Below the pieces are notes generated by a model that searched no databases, was not told the origin of the DNA, and saw only the letters and a list, made by a program, of their open reading frames with translations. 64,000 nucleotides of DNA from Bdellovibrionales bacterium. Its GTDB lineage: Bacteria > Bdellovibrionota > Bdellovibrionia > Bdellovibrionales > UBA1609. Position numbers and translations under genes: made by a program. Shown piece after piece: positions 36,193-45,421 of the stretch (positions are counted from its first letter, which is position 1; the number at the start of each line of letters is the position of its first letter). The DNA lies in NCBI GenBank assembly GCA_016716765.1, contig JADJVA010000006.1, positions 124,001 to 188,000 of the forward strand, given 5' to 3'.

Positions 36193-37722
36193 ATGAAGAA
36201 TCTTTTAGATAAGTTGCGCCATCCAGGTCGTACAAAAAGCATCGTGGCCTATATTCTATTTGGCGCTATTATCGTTGTTTTTGTTTTTTTCTTTCAATCG
36301 GGTCCACTCAGAGATATGGGAGGCGGAGGCTCTGCGGCAATCGTCAACGACCAGGTGATTCCACTCAGTGATTTTAGAATGAGAGTGCAGAGGCAGGAAG
36401 AGCAGTTGAAGATGCGAATGGACGGGCTTCCTGATTCTCAGCGTCAACTGTTTTCTGATGCTATTCGGCGTCGAGCGATGGACGATCTAGTAATGGCTGA
36501 GGTGCTTGCGCAGAGCGCTCATCAGTTTGGTTTTTCCGCTTCAGATAGTGAGGTTCGTGACCGTATTCTTGAGATTCCGCAATTTCAGGTTGAGGGAAGG
36601 TTTCGTCGAGATCGATATGAGGATCTCTTAAAGGCCAACCACCTGAATACCCGCGAATTTGAAGAAAAAATTCGCAAGGATGTCATGAGCCAGAAGGTTC
36701 AGGTTTCTTTTTCTCGGGCACTTTATCCCACCTTAGATGAATTAGAAAAAGAAAAGCGGCTGAGAGAACTTCAATTAAATGTGGCCTTTGTTGAGTATGA
36801 TAAGTCTAGCTTGACCGCAAACTTCAAGCCCTCCGCCGATGAGATCAAGGCCTACTTGGCCAGTCCTGAGGGAAAGGCGGCCTCGGAAGCTTATTTTGCG
36901 AAGAATAAAGCCACTTTTTTCGTTCCAGAACAGGTGCGAGCGCAGCACATTCTCATCAAAGCCACGCCTGGCGATAAAACGAGCGAAGAAGAATCGCTCA
37001 AAAAGATCAAAGATATTGCTGAGCGATCGACCAAGGAGGATTTTGGAAAATTGGCTCAAGAATTGAGTCAGGACGAAGGCAGCAAGGTTAAACAAGGAGA
37101 TCTTGACTATTTTGGACGTGGTCACATGGTCAAAGAATTTGAAACCGCTGCTTTTGCATTGAAGGCGGGAGAGATTTCTCCACCGGTGAAAACTCCTTTT
37201 GGATATCATCTGATTAAAGTCAATGATCACCGCAAAGGTGGAGAAAAAGCCTTTGAAGAGGTTGCTGAGAATATTGCGGGAATACTTCTAACGGAACAGC
37301 AGTTTGCCAAGGCAAACCTGAAATTGGAGGAGCTGACTAAGGATCGTGGAGAGAAGGCCCTTTCTGCTTTTTTGAAACCATTGAAAGTGGAGTGGCAGGA
37401 AACGGGAGATTTTGCTTTGGGTCTTCCACAAATCCCTCGAATTGGCGACAAGGAAAAGATCGTCACTGCTGCCTTAAGCCTTGAGAATCCAGGGGCTATC
37501 TACCCTGAAGTTCTGCAAGTCTCAGGCAAATACTATATTATTAAGCTCAAAAGCAAAAAAGTGAAGAGGGATGAAAACGCTGACAAGCTCTCCTACGCTG
37601 ATGAAGCCCGGTATATTGCAGCCCGCAAGACGGGAGGAGTTTTTGAAGATTGGCTGAGCTCTCGGCGGGAGCTTTTTAAGATTTCTACAAACTCCAAGCT
37701 TTTCAAGGAAGAGACTCAGTGA
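36193..37722 (+). CDS. PpiD/SurA-type periplasmic peptidyl-prolyl isomerase, membrane-anchored
   Basis: 509 residues from ATG 36193, chosen for GGAAGGAG 8 bases upstream; the frame is open further upstream but that part overlaps the divergent mreC. The architecture is PpiD-like: an N-terminal anchor (about 16-35), a SurA_N-type chaperone region, then a parvulin domain (about 250-350; RAQHILIKATPG, YFGRGHMVKEFETAAFALKAGEISPPVKTPFGYHLIKV). It acts on proteins leaving the Sec channel in the periplasm. A second helical region follows the parvulin domain. It is divergent from mreC and followed by 275 bases without a gene. Confidence 0.9.
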   Translation: MKNLLDKLRHPGRTKSIVAYILFGAIIVVFVFFFQSGPLRDMGGGGSAAIVNDQVIPLSDFRMRVQRQEEQLKMRMDGLPDSQRQLFSDAIRRRAMDDLVMAEVLAQSAHQFGFSASDSEVRDRILEIPQFQVEGRFRRDRYEDLLKANHLNTREFEEKIRKDVMSQKVQVSFSRALYPTLDELEKEKRLRELQLNVAFVEYDKSSLTANFKPSADEIKAYLASPEGKAASEAYFAKNKATFFVPEQVRAQHILIKATPGDKTSEEESLKKIKDIAERSTKEDFGKLAQELSQDEGSKVKQGDLDYFGRGHMVKEFETAAFALKAGEISPPVKTPFGYHLIKVNDHRKGGEKAFEEVAENIAGILLTEQQFAKANLKLEELTKDRGEKALSAFLKPLKVEWQETGDFALGLPQIPRIGDKEKIVTAALSLENPGAIYPEVLQVSGKYYIIKLKSKKVKRDENADKLSYADEARYIAARKTGGVFEDWLSSRRELFKISTNSKLFKEETQ

Positions 37723-37997
37723 TTTCTTGAGATAATTTCTGTGTGAGACGCAGGCTAGATTTTGCGTTTCCTGCGATTCTTTGACTGTGCCGCTTAGTTT
37801 GTATCAGAATGATACCAGTTGTGTGCAGTTGTGTCCTCAGTTGACTTGAGATGAGGCTGGCCTGGCCCCTGTTTGTTGCAAAAGAGCAACTGCACAATTT
37901 ATTTCCGATAAATCTCAGATTTTATAGCCTCGATATTGAGACTTTCATTAACTCTACCCGACAATGGTCCGAATAGGTCTAGGAGGGAAAACAAATA

Positions 37998-39860
37998 ATG
38001 AGAGCATTGCGGTACGTTTATCTATTTATTATTGTGTTTTGGACAATTCCAGTTGGAGCACAGAATTATGTGCCTGGAGAGGTGATTGTTCGTCTCAAAT
38101 CAGCCTCTGGAAGTCAGTCCGCCGCCTCTTTTCTTGGCAAAGCCAATTCCAACAAAAGTATGACTCTGAAACGTTCGTGGGGCAAATTGAATGCTTATCA
38201 TTTTGGAGTAAAGGCCGGAAAAACCGTAGATGAAACCATTAATGAGCTTCGAAATGATCCTGATGTCCTTTACGCCGAACCTAACTATTATTTGCAAAAA
38301 GCCACTGATTTTCGGGCAGAGCGAATTTATAATCGGGATCAGGTTTCAAATATAGTTCAGAGCGATCCATCAAGTGCGTATGAGGGTCAACTCGGAGTAG
38401 AGCAGATCTATCAGTCAATGAAGGCATCGAGCTTTTCCTATAAACCTGTTGTGGCGATCATCGATACGGGCCTTGATGTTACGCACCCCGTATTTGTCGA
38501 GTCCAATGCACTTTGGCAGAATCCCCACGAAATCGCTGGGAACGGAATTGACGATGATGGGAATGGGTATGTTGACGATATCAATGGCTGGAATTTTGCC
38601 TATCATTCAAATAACGTCTCTGATGACGATGGCCATGGGACTCATGTGGCCGGTATTGTATTGAAAGCAGGAATGGATATTCTAGCAAATCCTGTGGAGG
38701 AAGCCAAAGTTCACATTATGGCTCTGAAGTTTCTCGACAGCAACGGAGTTGGGACTACCACGGATGCCATTCAGGCCATCTATTATGCTGTTAACAACGG
38801 AGCTGTGGTCTTAAATAATTCTTGGGGAGGTCCCTCCTACAGTGCCGCTCTTTTAGATGTCATTGTTTTTTCCTATAACGAGGGAGTCGCATTTGTTGCG
38901 GCAGCAGGAAATTCGGGAACCAATAATGATTCAGCCCCCATGTATCCTGCAAGCTATGGAGTTCCTCATATTATCTCCATTGCTGCGACAACGAACTTAG
39001 ATTACTTGGCTTATTTCTCAAATTTTGGAAAGGGTACTGTTCATGTGGGCAGTCCTGGTTTAAACATTTATTCGACCTATCCAGGTGGTGGCTACGCGCC
39101 CATGTCTGGTACAAGTATGGCGTCTCCATATGCAGCTGGTATTGCAGCTCTGATGAAGGTGGCGGCCCCCGATATGACCGGTTTTCAAATAAAATCGGGT
39201 ATGTTGGCTCAATCTGACAAGATCTCTCAATTGACAAATAAATTGGTCACAGATGGCCGGGTGAACGTCGCACACGCCGTGGCTTATGCCAGTGGAGCTC
39301 CGATTGATTCTTCTCAGCCGGGTTATAATCCGTCTTATTTGACTCGAGAACTTGCTTCAGAGCTGAGCGAATCAAGCGGCGGCGGTTGTGGCCTGGTGAC
39401 AAAGCTATATACTGAATTCAATCGAGACCAAGTTTCTGGTGGTAAGAGCACTCACTCGGGCACGGAGACTTGGTATATCTTAGTTGTCGTGGCTCTGTTT
39501 GCTGTTCCATTGGCCTTGCGAAGTTATCTCCGTTCTCGTTCGCCCGTCAGCCGTCGAAAGTTCCCTCGCTATGAAATCGCCACCTCAGTTTCGATGGATA
39601 TTGGGGATAAAAAGCTCATTGGGTCTGTGAGTTCCATATCTTTGGGAGGATTGCGAGTCGATACGGATGCCTTACTTGATCAGGGTGGGATCGTCACCAT
39701 GACAATTGCGAGTCCGGATGGTAAAGACCAGTTACAGGTACAAGGCAAAGTTGTGTGGAGTGAGTCTAAGAAATCCTATGGATTAGCCTTTAGCGAAGCG
39801 AATGACTTGGTTCTTTCCTCTATCGGCAGTTGGACCAAGGGCCTCAAAAAGGCCTCTTAG
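37998..39860 (+). CDS. Subtilisin-like protease with transmembrane segment and cytoplasmic PilZ domain
   Basis: 620 residues. Signal peptide (1-21), an I9-type propeptide (about 24-98), then an S8 catalytic domain with Asp156 (IIDTGLD), a calcium-binding-like loop (NGIDDDGNGYVDD, 182-194), His213 (DGHGTHVAG), Asn305 and Ser373 (GTSMASP). After a Gly-rich GGGCG stretch (about 463-466) comes one membrane helix (about 492-510), a basic stretch, and a PilZ domain (about 520-615) with RxxxR at Arg521-Arg525 and SISLGG (547-552) in place of the [DN]xSxxG motif. The protease should face the periplasm and PilZ the cytoplasm, so c-di-GMP could gate it. ATG 37998 has AGGAGG upstream. Confidence 0.92.
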   Translation: MRALRYVYLFIIVFWTIPVGAQNYVPGEVIVRLKSASGSQSAASFLGKANSNKSMTLKRSWGKLNAYHFGVKAGKTVDETINELRNDPDVLYAEPNYYLQKATDFRAERIYNRDQVSNIVQSDPSSAYEGQLGVEQIYQSMKASSFSYKPVVAIIDTGLDVTHPVFVESNALWQNPHEIAGNGIDDDGNGYVDDINGWNFAYHSNNVSDDDGHGTHVAGIVLKAGMDILANPVEEAKVHIMALKFLDSNGVGTTTDAIQAIYYAVNNGAVVLNNSWGGPSYSAALLDVIVFSYNEGVAFVAAAGNSGTNNDSAPMYPASYGVPHIISIAATTNLDYLAYFSNFGKGTVHVGSPGLNIYSTYPGGGYAPMSGTSMASPYAAGIAALMKVAAPDMTGFQIKSGMLAQSDKISQLTNKLVTDGRVNVAHAVAYASGAPIDSSQPGYNPSYLTRELASELSESSGGGCGLVTKLYTEFNRDQVSGGKSTHSGTETWYILVVVALFAVPLALRSYLRSRSPVSRRKFPRYEIATSVSMDIGDKKLIGSVSSISLGGLRVDTDALLDQGGIVTMTIASPDGKDQLQVQGKVVWSESKKSYGLAFSEANDLVLSSIGSWTKGLKKAS

Positions 39861-39879
39861 TCCATAGCGATGACAAGAA

Positions 39880-40389
39880 TTAGAAGCTAAACCGTGCCTT
39901 GGCCAATAAATCAAGATGCCGGACACCCCGGTAATCGTTGTTGAACCAACCCACAAAAAGACTGTTCTCAACCCCTACAGCGATGTTGCGCTTTATCTGA
40001 TACAGAAGTCCATAATTGATACTTGGTCCCAACACAGTTTCATCATCATTGGGTCCATCTATAATCATCAGGTTAAAACCCGGAGAAACATAGAAATCCC
40101 ACTCTCTCCGATTAAAATGAGGACGTATAAATCCCCCAAGTACGAATAAGCTGGTTCGGCCTGAGCCGTTGGAATTGCTGTCTTTGCTGTAAAAACGAGC
40201 TGTCGCTCCAAGCCCAAAGATTCGATCGTAGGCGTATTCGTAATCGCCACCAAAGGCAATTCCGCCCTCCCAAAAACCAAGACTTGCGTAGGCCGCATTG
40301 TTGTAACTATCGTAAGTCGATTCGCTCGTTGCACCGAATGAAACAGATGCGCCTAGAAAAAAAATGAGAACTGACAGAGCGTATTTCAT
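39880..40389 (-). CDS. Small outer-membrane beta-barrel protein
   Basis: 169 residues with a signal peptide (1-19, ending SFGA). The mature part alternates polar and aromatic residues in strands typical of an eight-strand OmpA/OmpW-like barrel (YASLGFWEGGIAFGG, FYVSPGFNLMI) and ends with a C-terminal Phe (LLAKARFSF), the BAM recognition pattern. No catalytic motif is present. ATG 40389 has GGAGG 9 bases upstream. It is convergent with the subtilase-PilZ gene, 19 bases away. Confidence 0.8.
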   Translation of the reverse strand: MKYALSVLIFFLGASVSFGATSESTYDSYNNAAYASLGFWEGGIAFGGDYEYAYDRIFGLGATARFYSKDSNSNGSGRTSLFVLGGFIRPHFNRREWDFYVSPGFNLMIIDGPNDDETVLGPSINYGLLYQIKRNIAVGVENSLFVGWFNNDYRGVRHLDLLAKARFSF

Positions 40390-40445
40390 GGGACATGACC
40401 TCCAATTGTAAATCCTTAAAAGAAGTCATAGTGTTCAATTATTAT

Positions 40446-41147
40446 TTACCTGGAGGCAAGCGCCGCGCGCTGAGTTATCGAGTTTAGCAAACGCTGCGTG
40501 TATCGAGCCAGCCTGAGGTTGTCTTGTCGAGCAAGGTGTTTGAGCAATTCACGCCTCACTTGGGAGCGATCAGTTTGATTGGAAATCTCCTCAAGCGCTG
40601 CCGATCGAATGAGGACTTCTTGCTCGTAGAGCGCACCCTGCTTTGCAGAAGAGGGGAGTGGTGAGTCTGCCACGGCTAAGAGAAGCGGGAGGGCCTGGAC
40701 ATTTTGACTTTGTCCCAAAAAGAAAACGGCAATAAACCTATCATCTCCGTTCAAACTTTGATCATTGGCTATTTGTTTGAGGCGATTCAATTGATTTATG
40801 GTGAGTCCTTGAGCAATCAAGTGGAGTCTTTTTTCGGTTTCTTTTGGACTGGAATCCACTCGTCCGATTTTGAGAGCCTCTGTCTGAACAATTCGATCAA
40901 TGACACTGACCTCTGAGCTGGAATCGCTCTGATGATGAATTCCCTTGCTAACAGACTCTTCAATTCGAGGTGAAAGATTTTTTCCAGAAGGCCGGTGGTA
41001 CGGAGAAGCTTTTTGGGTATTTGGAACTAGCGATATGTCTTCGTGCAAAACATTTCGAAGGAAATCATGAGGACCCAGCAGCCACAAAATTAAGAGGAGA
41101 ACCATGCCCCCTGTCAATGTGAAAGAGAGTGTTCTGAATGTTCTCAT
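40446..41147 (-). CDS. Membrane-anchored helical-repeat (HEAT-like) protein
   Basis: 233 residues from ATG 41147, chosen because AAGGGGAG lies just upstream; an upstream in-frame ATG at 41216 overlaps the previous gene. An N-terminal hydrophobic segment (about 5-27) anchors it, then a polar linker and C-terminal helices with HEAT-like alternation (DDRFIAVFFLGQ, LLLAVADSPLPSSA, VLIRSAALEEISN). No known family is recognised. It starts 10 bases after the metzincin-motif gene and likely shares its transcript, so it could be a partner or inhibitor; that is speculation. Confidence 0.65.
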   Translation of the reverse strand: MRTFRTLSFTLTGGMVLLLILWLLGPHDFLRNVLHEDISLVPNTQKASPYHRPSGKNLSPRIEESVSKGIHHQSDSSSEVSVIDRIVQTEALKIGRVDSSPKETEKRLHLIAQGLTINQLNRLKQIANDQSLNGDDRFIAVFFLGQSQNVQALPLLLAVADSPLPSSAKQGALYEQEVLIRSAALEEISNQTDRSQVRRELLKHLARQDNLRLARYTQRLLNSITQRAALASR

Positions 41148-41157
41148 GTTCTCCCCT

Positions 41158-42513
41158 TCAGAGTGTTTCTGAGGACAAGGCAAAGGAGTCAAATAAACGG
41201 ACGGAAACGATATCATCGATCGGTTGATTCATCAGAGGGGGGTAAGAGGTGTGGGTGGAAGAATGAAGCACTTTCTTTTCACGATTGAGCTCCACCAATT
41301 CATCTCCTGATATGGCGTATTGGATGATTTCCTCAGGCCAGAGAGAATGAGAGTCGGGACAATTCAATGTTTTTAAGTCGACTTGGCAATAGCGTCCTCC
41401 ACTCTTAATTACAAACAGGCCTTGGCTGCCGTCCGGTGCGATGCGCGCAAGTTTTACGGCACCTGGGATCTTAACAGGAGGAGACCAGGCCGCATTTGAG
41501 AAGAGAAATGATCTCATTTGTTCGTTAGCAGCGAGTCCAATCAAAAACCGACGCTCACCAAGGTCCACTTCCTCGATGTCAATCATTGGAACGTGTTGTG
41601 GCATTCTTATTATCTTAAAGTAGGAAAAGTCATCGATGAGAGATGTTGATCCCTGATTTCCCTTATAAAAATCGATAGCGAAAGCTTCGGAGCCATTAAA
41701 AAGGGAAGCCCCGAAAGAAGTGGATTTGAGAGCGTAGCCTTGAAGAACAGGAATGTCCGCACGAACGAGTCCCTCTGCACTTACGACAAATGCCGAATTT
41801 CCAGAACGGGCGAGCAGTCGGAGCTCCTCCTTCATCGGGTTTTCATTAAACACAAAATTGGCGCGTCCGAGAGTCATTAACCGAGCCATTGATTTGTAGA
41901 GAGGGTGAAAATTTTCACCTTGCAATACGACCCGAGAGTAATATTCCATCTCAACCGCATGAGCGCCTCCCTCAGAAATGCTTTCATCGCATCCGGGAAC
42001 CCTTGTGTTGGAGTAGGGCCCATGTGAACAGGGCCGATGTGAATACCCCTCGGTGTGGCGGGCTTCATGAAGGAGAGTGCCCACGCGCCCGAGAGTTGAT
42101 AACTTGGCCCAACCATCCTGCATCGTAAAGTAGCCGCCTGAATTGTAGGCCGTGGCCCAAGGCAGATCGCTTCCGCGGCGAACTCCGTAGGTGACAGAGC
42201 TGAGCCATTGATAATAACTGTCAGCTGAGATGAGATTTTGAATAAATACGTTTGAATTGCCTGGTGCGAAGAGACCTCGTTCAACAATCTCAAAATCATT
42301 GATCAGCTTTTTTGTGTCCACTTTCGAGTTGCACAATTCCGGCCCGCCGAAAGAATCGATATCAACTGAAAAATCATGAATATACTGATCAAATTTTTCT
42401 TTGAGAGAACAGCCAAAATTTTCGTCCACGCTCGGTATGTCCGATGAATGAGCAAAGCTGCCAAAACTTACAGAGAAGATTACCATGAGAACCAAGAGTC
42501 GGCGAAGGTACAT
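41158..42513 (-). CDS. Exported protein with metzincin-type zinc-binding motif
   Basis: 451 residues. Signal peptide (1-22). At 149-159 is HEARHTEGYSH, which fits the metzincin consensus HExxHxxGxxH, with Glu150 as base and His149, His153 and His159 as zinc ligands. Cysteines surround the site (C162 region and after GC). The C-terminal half (about 250-440) is beta-rich with repeated LIGLAAN/GLFVIKSG-type strands, possibly a propeller. No exact family is recognised. Predicted to act in the periplasm or outside. It heads a two-gene unit with the membrane helical-repeat protein. Confidence 0.7.
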   Translation of the reverse strand: MYLRRLLVLMVIFSVSFGSFAHSSDIPSVDENFGCSLKEKFDQYIHDFSVDIDSFGGPELCNSKVDTKKLINDFEIVERGLFAPGNSNVFIQNLISADSYYQWLSSVTYGVRRGSDLPWATAYNSGGYFTMQDGWAKLSTLGRVGTLLHEARHTEGYSHRPCSHGPYSNTRVPGCDESISEGGAHAVEMEYYSRVVLQGENFHPLYKSMARLMTLGRANFVFNENPMKEELRLLARSGNSAFVVSAEGLVRADIPVLQGYALKSTSFGASLFNGSEAFAIDFYKGNQGSTSLIDDFSYFKIIRMPQHVPMIDIEEVDLGERRFLIGLAANEQMRSFLFSNAAWSPPVKIPGAVKLARIAPDGSQGLFVIKSGGRYCQVDLKTLNCPDSHSLWPEEIIQYAISGDELVELNREKKVLHSSTHTSYPPLMNQPIDDIVSVRLFDSFALSSETL

Positions 42514-42631
42514 ACATGTTCCCCCATTTTCTTTTGCCAGTTCTCCGACCTAGTTTTTCATCCATATAAACTTAGGTCAAAGACCCCAGAGCACTTCTCT
42601 ATCCTGTCAAGAAAGAGAGGGCTAAGTCGAG

Positions 42632-42653
42632 AAAAAAATCATTTGAATAATGA
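42632..42653 (-). terminator. Intrinsic terminator after tRNA-Leu
   Basis: On the minus strand a 6-base-pair AT-rich hairpin with a 5-base loop abuts the tRNA 3' end and is followed by seven T. Weak stem but well placed. Confidence 0.5.
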
Positions 42654-42740
<87 letters not shown>

Positions 42741-43084
42741 CACGAATCAGGGAACAATACCAACTATCTTGCCCCGATCGAATGCACGCAATGTAGAAGA
42801 CGTGCTGAAGATTCTCAAGCAGTTTTTATGCGTTTTAGCGGGGAAGTATCGAAGATCTCCCGCAGTTTGAGAACTGATTCTGTACGAATATTGTCTTATC
42901 AGAAACAATTTTGGGCAAAGAAATGGACCATCTTTGATTGGAGCGGACGAAGCAGTTTCTAAAAAAGTAATTATTTCAATATGTTAGAAATATGGCTCAG
43001 ATGGCCTGGAGCGGCATAAGCCTTGCTCCTGTGTTGGCAAACCAGAGACGAGCTCAGGTCTTGGATATTTAGGAGAAACTTTAT
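42741..43084. other. Leader region of the polyQ outer-membrane protein gene
   Basis: 344 bases without a gene. It must hold the tRNA promoter (leftward) and the promoter of the gene at 43085. A nested hairpin (GGAGC and GGC pairing with GCC and GCTCC, 43009-43030) sits in the leader, 55 bases before the ATG, and could influence translation. No other structure was found. Confidence 0.35.
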
Positions 43085-44410
43085 ATGAAGCTGTTATTTT
43101 GGACGAGTAGATTGGCTGTTTTGGCCGTTTGTGGCGCAACTTTTGCCAGCTCAGCTCAGACTGACGGAGAAGTTCTGGATCTGGGTTTCCAGGACGAGGC
43201 TAAGGAGATTGCAGTCGACCCTGTGAAGCCCGTCGTAAGTGGTTCATCCAAAGCAAGTGTTGTTACTTCAAATAAGGTCATCTCGAAAACCAAAAAGCTG
43301 ACTTCGGCTTCGAAAAAGTCTGGAACTTCGGCAAATAAGATGAACTCAGCTTCGACAAATGAAGAGAGTGTGGCGGCAGCCCCTGGCATCATTATTTTGA
43401 ATCAGGGTAACGCAAATCCATCCACCCAACAGCAGCCAACAACCTATGTTGAGGCGACCCCAAGTCCTGAATCTCGAACGGAACAGTTCCGTCGTGCGCG
43501 CCAGGATGCTGAGGCAAATACAGAGAAGATCCTTTCTGAAAAGCTGGAAGAGTCTCGATTGGTTGATGAGAGAAGGCGTTTAGAGAAAATATTGGGCAAT
43601 ACCATCGAGGGGTCGGCGATAAACACTGAGCCTCAGCAGCAACAACAACAGCAGAATACCCAAGGTCAAGGCTATAATTCCGTTCAGAAGGTTCAAGTGA
43701 TCAATGAGGCGCCTCGTACTTTTGGGCAAGAAAATGATTCCATGATTAAAGAGAAGCTTGAGAAGGTGCACAAATCAGATTTGGACCTTGTCCAGGAAGT
43801 CGAAGAATCGGAGGCTACCGCAGCGAAGCAAGTCGCCGCATTGGCTGCAGTTAATACTCGCCAGTATTACTTAGGCGGTACAGTGGGCTCTGCCAGTTAT
43901 GTTGGAGTCGCTAATGTCCAGGGCAATTTGGCTGCGGGAGTTACGTTCGGTTCGATTTTGCCATCTGGAGTTTCTTTAGAAGCAAGTTTTATGTACTCTA
44001 ATTTTTATATTGATGAGTATTGGTGGAATTATCCCTACTTCAGAGAATTGGACCAATATAGCTTGGGTCTCGGAGCCAAATATAATTTTAGCTTTGGAAT
44101 TGTAAAACCGAATTTTGGTGGTCTGATTAGCTATAGTTATCGCAAATACTTTGATCGCGGCTATTATAGCTACGGTTACTCCAACGACTCAGAGGTTACA
44201 AGCCATGCCATTGACCTCGGTTTAACAGCAGGCGTAGACGTGGATATCACCGAGACTTTTTCTTTGGGATTTGAATATCGTTACATGACCAATTTGGCTA
44301 ATCGAGCCGACTCTGACTACTTAACTTCACGCAGCGTTTGGCGTGAGGGTCAGCCAGTTGAGCGCACGGACTATAACTTTGTGACCTTGACTGGAAAGCT
44401 TCGGTTTTAG
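43085..44410 (+). CDS. Outer-membrane barrel protein with disordered coiled N-terminal region and polyQ
   Basis: 441 residues. Signal peptide (1-24), then about 220 residues of low-complexity sequence: Ser/Lys-rich stretch, Thr/Gln-rich stretch, charged helix (EKILSEKLEESRLVDERRRLEKIL) and a run of seven Gln near residue 185. From about 255 the protein is an OmpA-like barrel of about eight strands (YYLGGTVGSASYVGVANVQG to NFVTLTGKLRF) ending in Phe. ATG 43085 follows TAGGAGAAACTTTAT. The coiled, polar region may extend into the periplasm. Function unknown. Confidence 0.85.
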   Translation: MKLLFWTSRLAVLAVCGATFASSAQTDGEVLDLGFQDEAKEIAVDPVKPVVSGSSKASVVTSNKVISKTKKLTSASKKSGTSANKMNSASTNEESVAAAPGIIILNQGNANPSTQQQPTTYVEATPSPESRTEQFRRARQDAEANTEKILSEKLEESRLVDERRRLEKILGNTIEGSAINTEPQQQQQQQNTQGQGYNSVQKVQVINEAPRTFGQENDSMIKEKLEKVHKSDLDLVQEVEESEATAAKQVAALAAVNTRQYYLGGTVGSASYVGVANVQGNLAAGVTFGSILPSGVSLEASFMYSNFYIDEYWWNYPYFRELDQYSLGLGAKYNFSFGIVKPNFGGLISYSYRKYFDRGYYSYGYSNDSEVTSHAIDLGLTAGVDVDITETFSLGFEYRYMTNLANRADSDYLTSRSVWREGQPVERTDYNFVTLTGKLRF

Positions 44411-44426
44411 TTTGTTGGCTGGCACG

Positions 44427-44448
44427 GGCAGATCTCCATAGATCTGCC
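44427..44448 (+). terminator. Hairpin between convergent genes
   Basis: A perfect 9-base-pair stem (GGCAGATCT with AGATCTGCC) around a 4-base loop, 16 bases past the stop of the barrel gene and just before the convergent gene end at 44457. It can act in both directions, but neither side has a strong T run. Confidence 0.5.
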
Positions 44449-44456
44449 GTTATATA

Positions 44457-45186
44457 TCAAAAATTTATTCTTGGCTTAAAGACAGGATCGCGTTCTGGCG
44501 GTGCTAAGTTTGCGAGATCTTCGGGATGAATCCATACTTCGATCAAATCTGAAACTGATATTGGATTGCGGAATCTAAATTGGCTGACTGCACCGGCGTG
44601 GATTTCGTAAAAGAGATCTTCGATTTTTTTCAGCAAGAATTCTTCCCCCATTTCACAGCCTAGGTTCCAGCCCCGGCAAGGAATAAAGTCGGTTCTGTCC
44701 AGCAGCTCGCCTCTGAATACAAGAATGGCGTCGGTGCCTTTCAGGGCGGGCGGTGTAGAGTCAATACTCGTATCATAGTAGTCGACCGCCGAGCGGCGAT
44801 TTCCAAAAAGCGGAGATCCTTTGTTCGTTCTGCTGAATGCTTGGAGATAGACTTCGCCAAGGGCGTGGAATCCCAGGCCATTGCCGGAATGTGCTGGTTT
44901 AACTTCAAGCTGCTTCCCAGGCTTAAGTTCGCCTGCCAGGAGAATGGGAAGGACGTTGGCAAGGGCTGTCACATGAATGAGGTAGTCAATACCGAGCTTT
45001 CTTGCCGCCTGCGAACGACTGGATTGCGACCGACCGAGCAAAGGTAGGAAGGCATGTCACCAATGGAAATTTTGGCAATGCTAAAACCAATTGGCCGGGC
45101 CAAAACATGGCTATCAGAATGAAAAGCAAAAGACACCTGTGAATATACCGCCAAATGGTCATCGAGCAAATGCAATAGCAAAGCAT
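44457..45186 (-). pseudogene. Exported protein with ADP-ribosyltransferase-like N-terminal pattern, frame interrupted near 45028-45037
   Basis: The main frame (44457-45041) codes about 194 residues but begins with a TTG that lacks a ribosome site. A second frame upstream, from ATG 45186 with GAGG 5 bases before it, encodes a good signal peptide (IHRCLLLFILIAMFW...LVLA) and runs out at 44986. A tandem GACC duplication at 45028-45035 lies at the crossing point; removing one copy joins both frames into about 241 residues. The body contains YLIHVTALANVLPILLAGELKPG-like sequence, resembling the start of DarT/ART-type folds (xHxT...N..xIL..GxL), and an acidic-aromatic C-terminal half. This fold call is weak. 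It is divergent from the nucleotidylyltransferase-like gene. Confidence 0.55.
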
Positions 45187-45421
45187 GCCAACCTCGGGTA
45201 TAAAAAGTTGTGCCACGGGAAAGATTGCCTGCAGACCTTGCGATAATGTGGGGTCCGCGACACACCATTTTGAAATTATTTTGTGGACCTAAAATAAAGT
45301 CAGGGTGCAGTTCTCCTTAGAATAAGAGTGTGGCGAGGAAGTTGTAATACATTGACGACGAATTGGCTCTAGCAAAGGTGGTCCAAGTTCCATGGCATAG
45401 CAGTTGCTAAGCCACTTGCGA

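Noticed and set aside
37723..37997. Terminator or small RNA between ppiD and the subtilase gene
   Set aside because: Only short hairpins (for example GTATC/GATAC near 37802) without a T run; too weak to call.
39839..39860. GGCCT/AGGCC hairpin at the subtilase gene end as terminator
   Set aside because: It lies inside the coding sequence and has no T run on either side.
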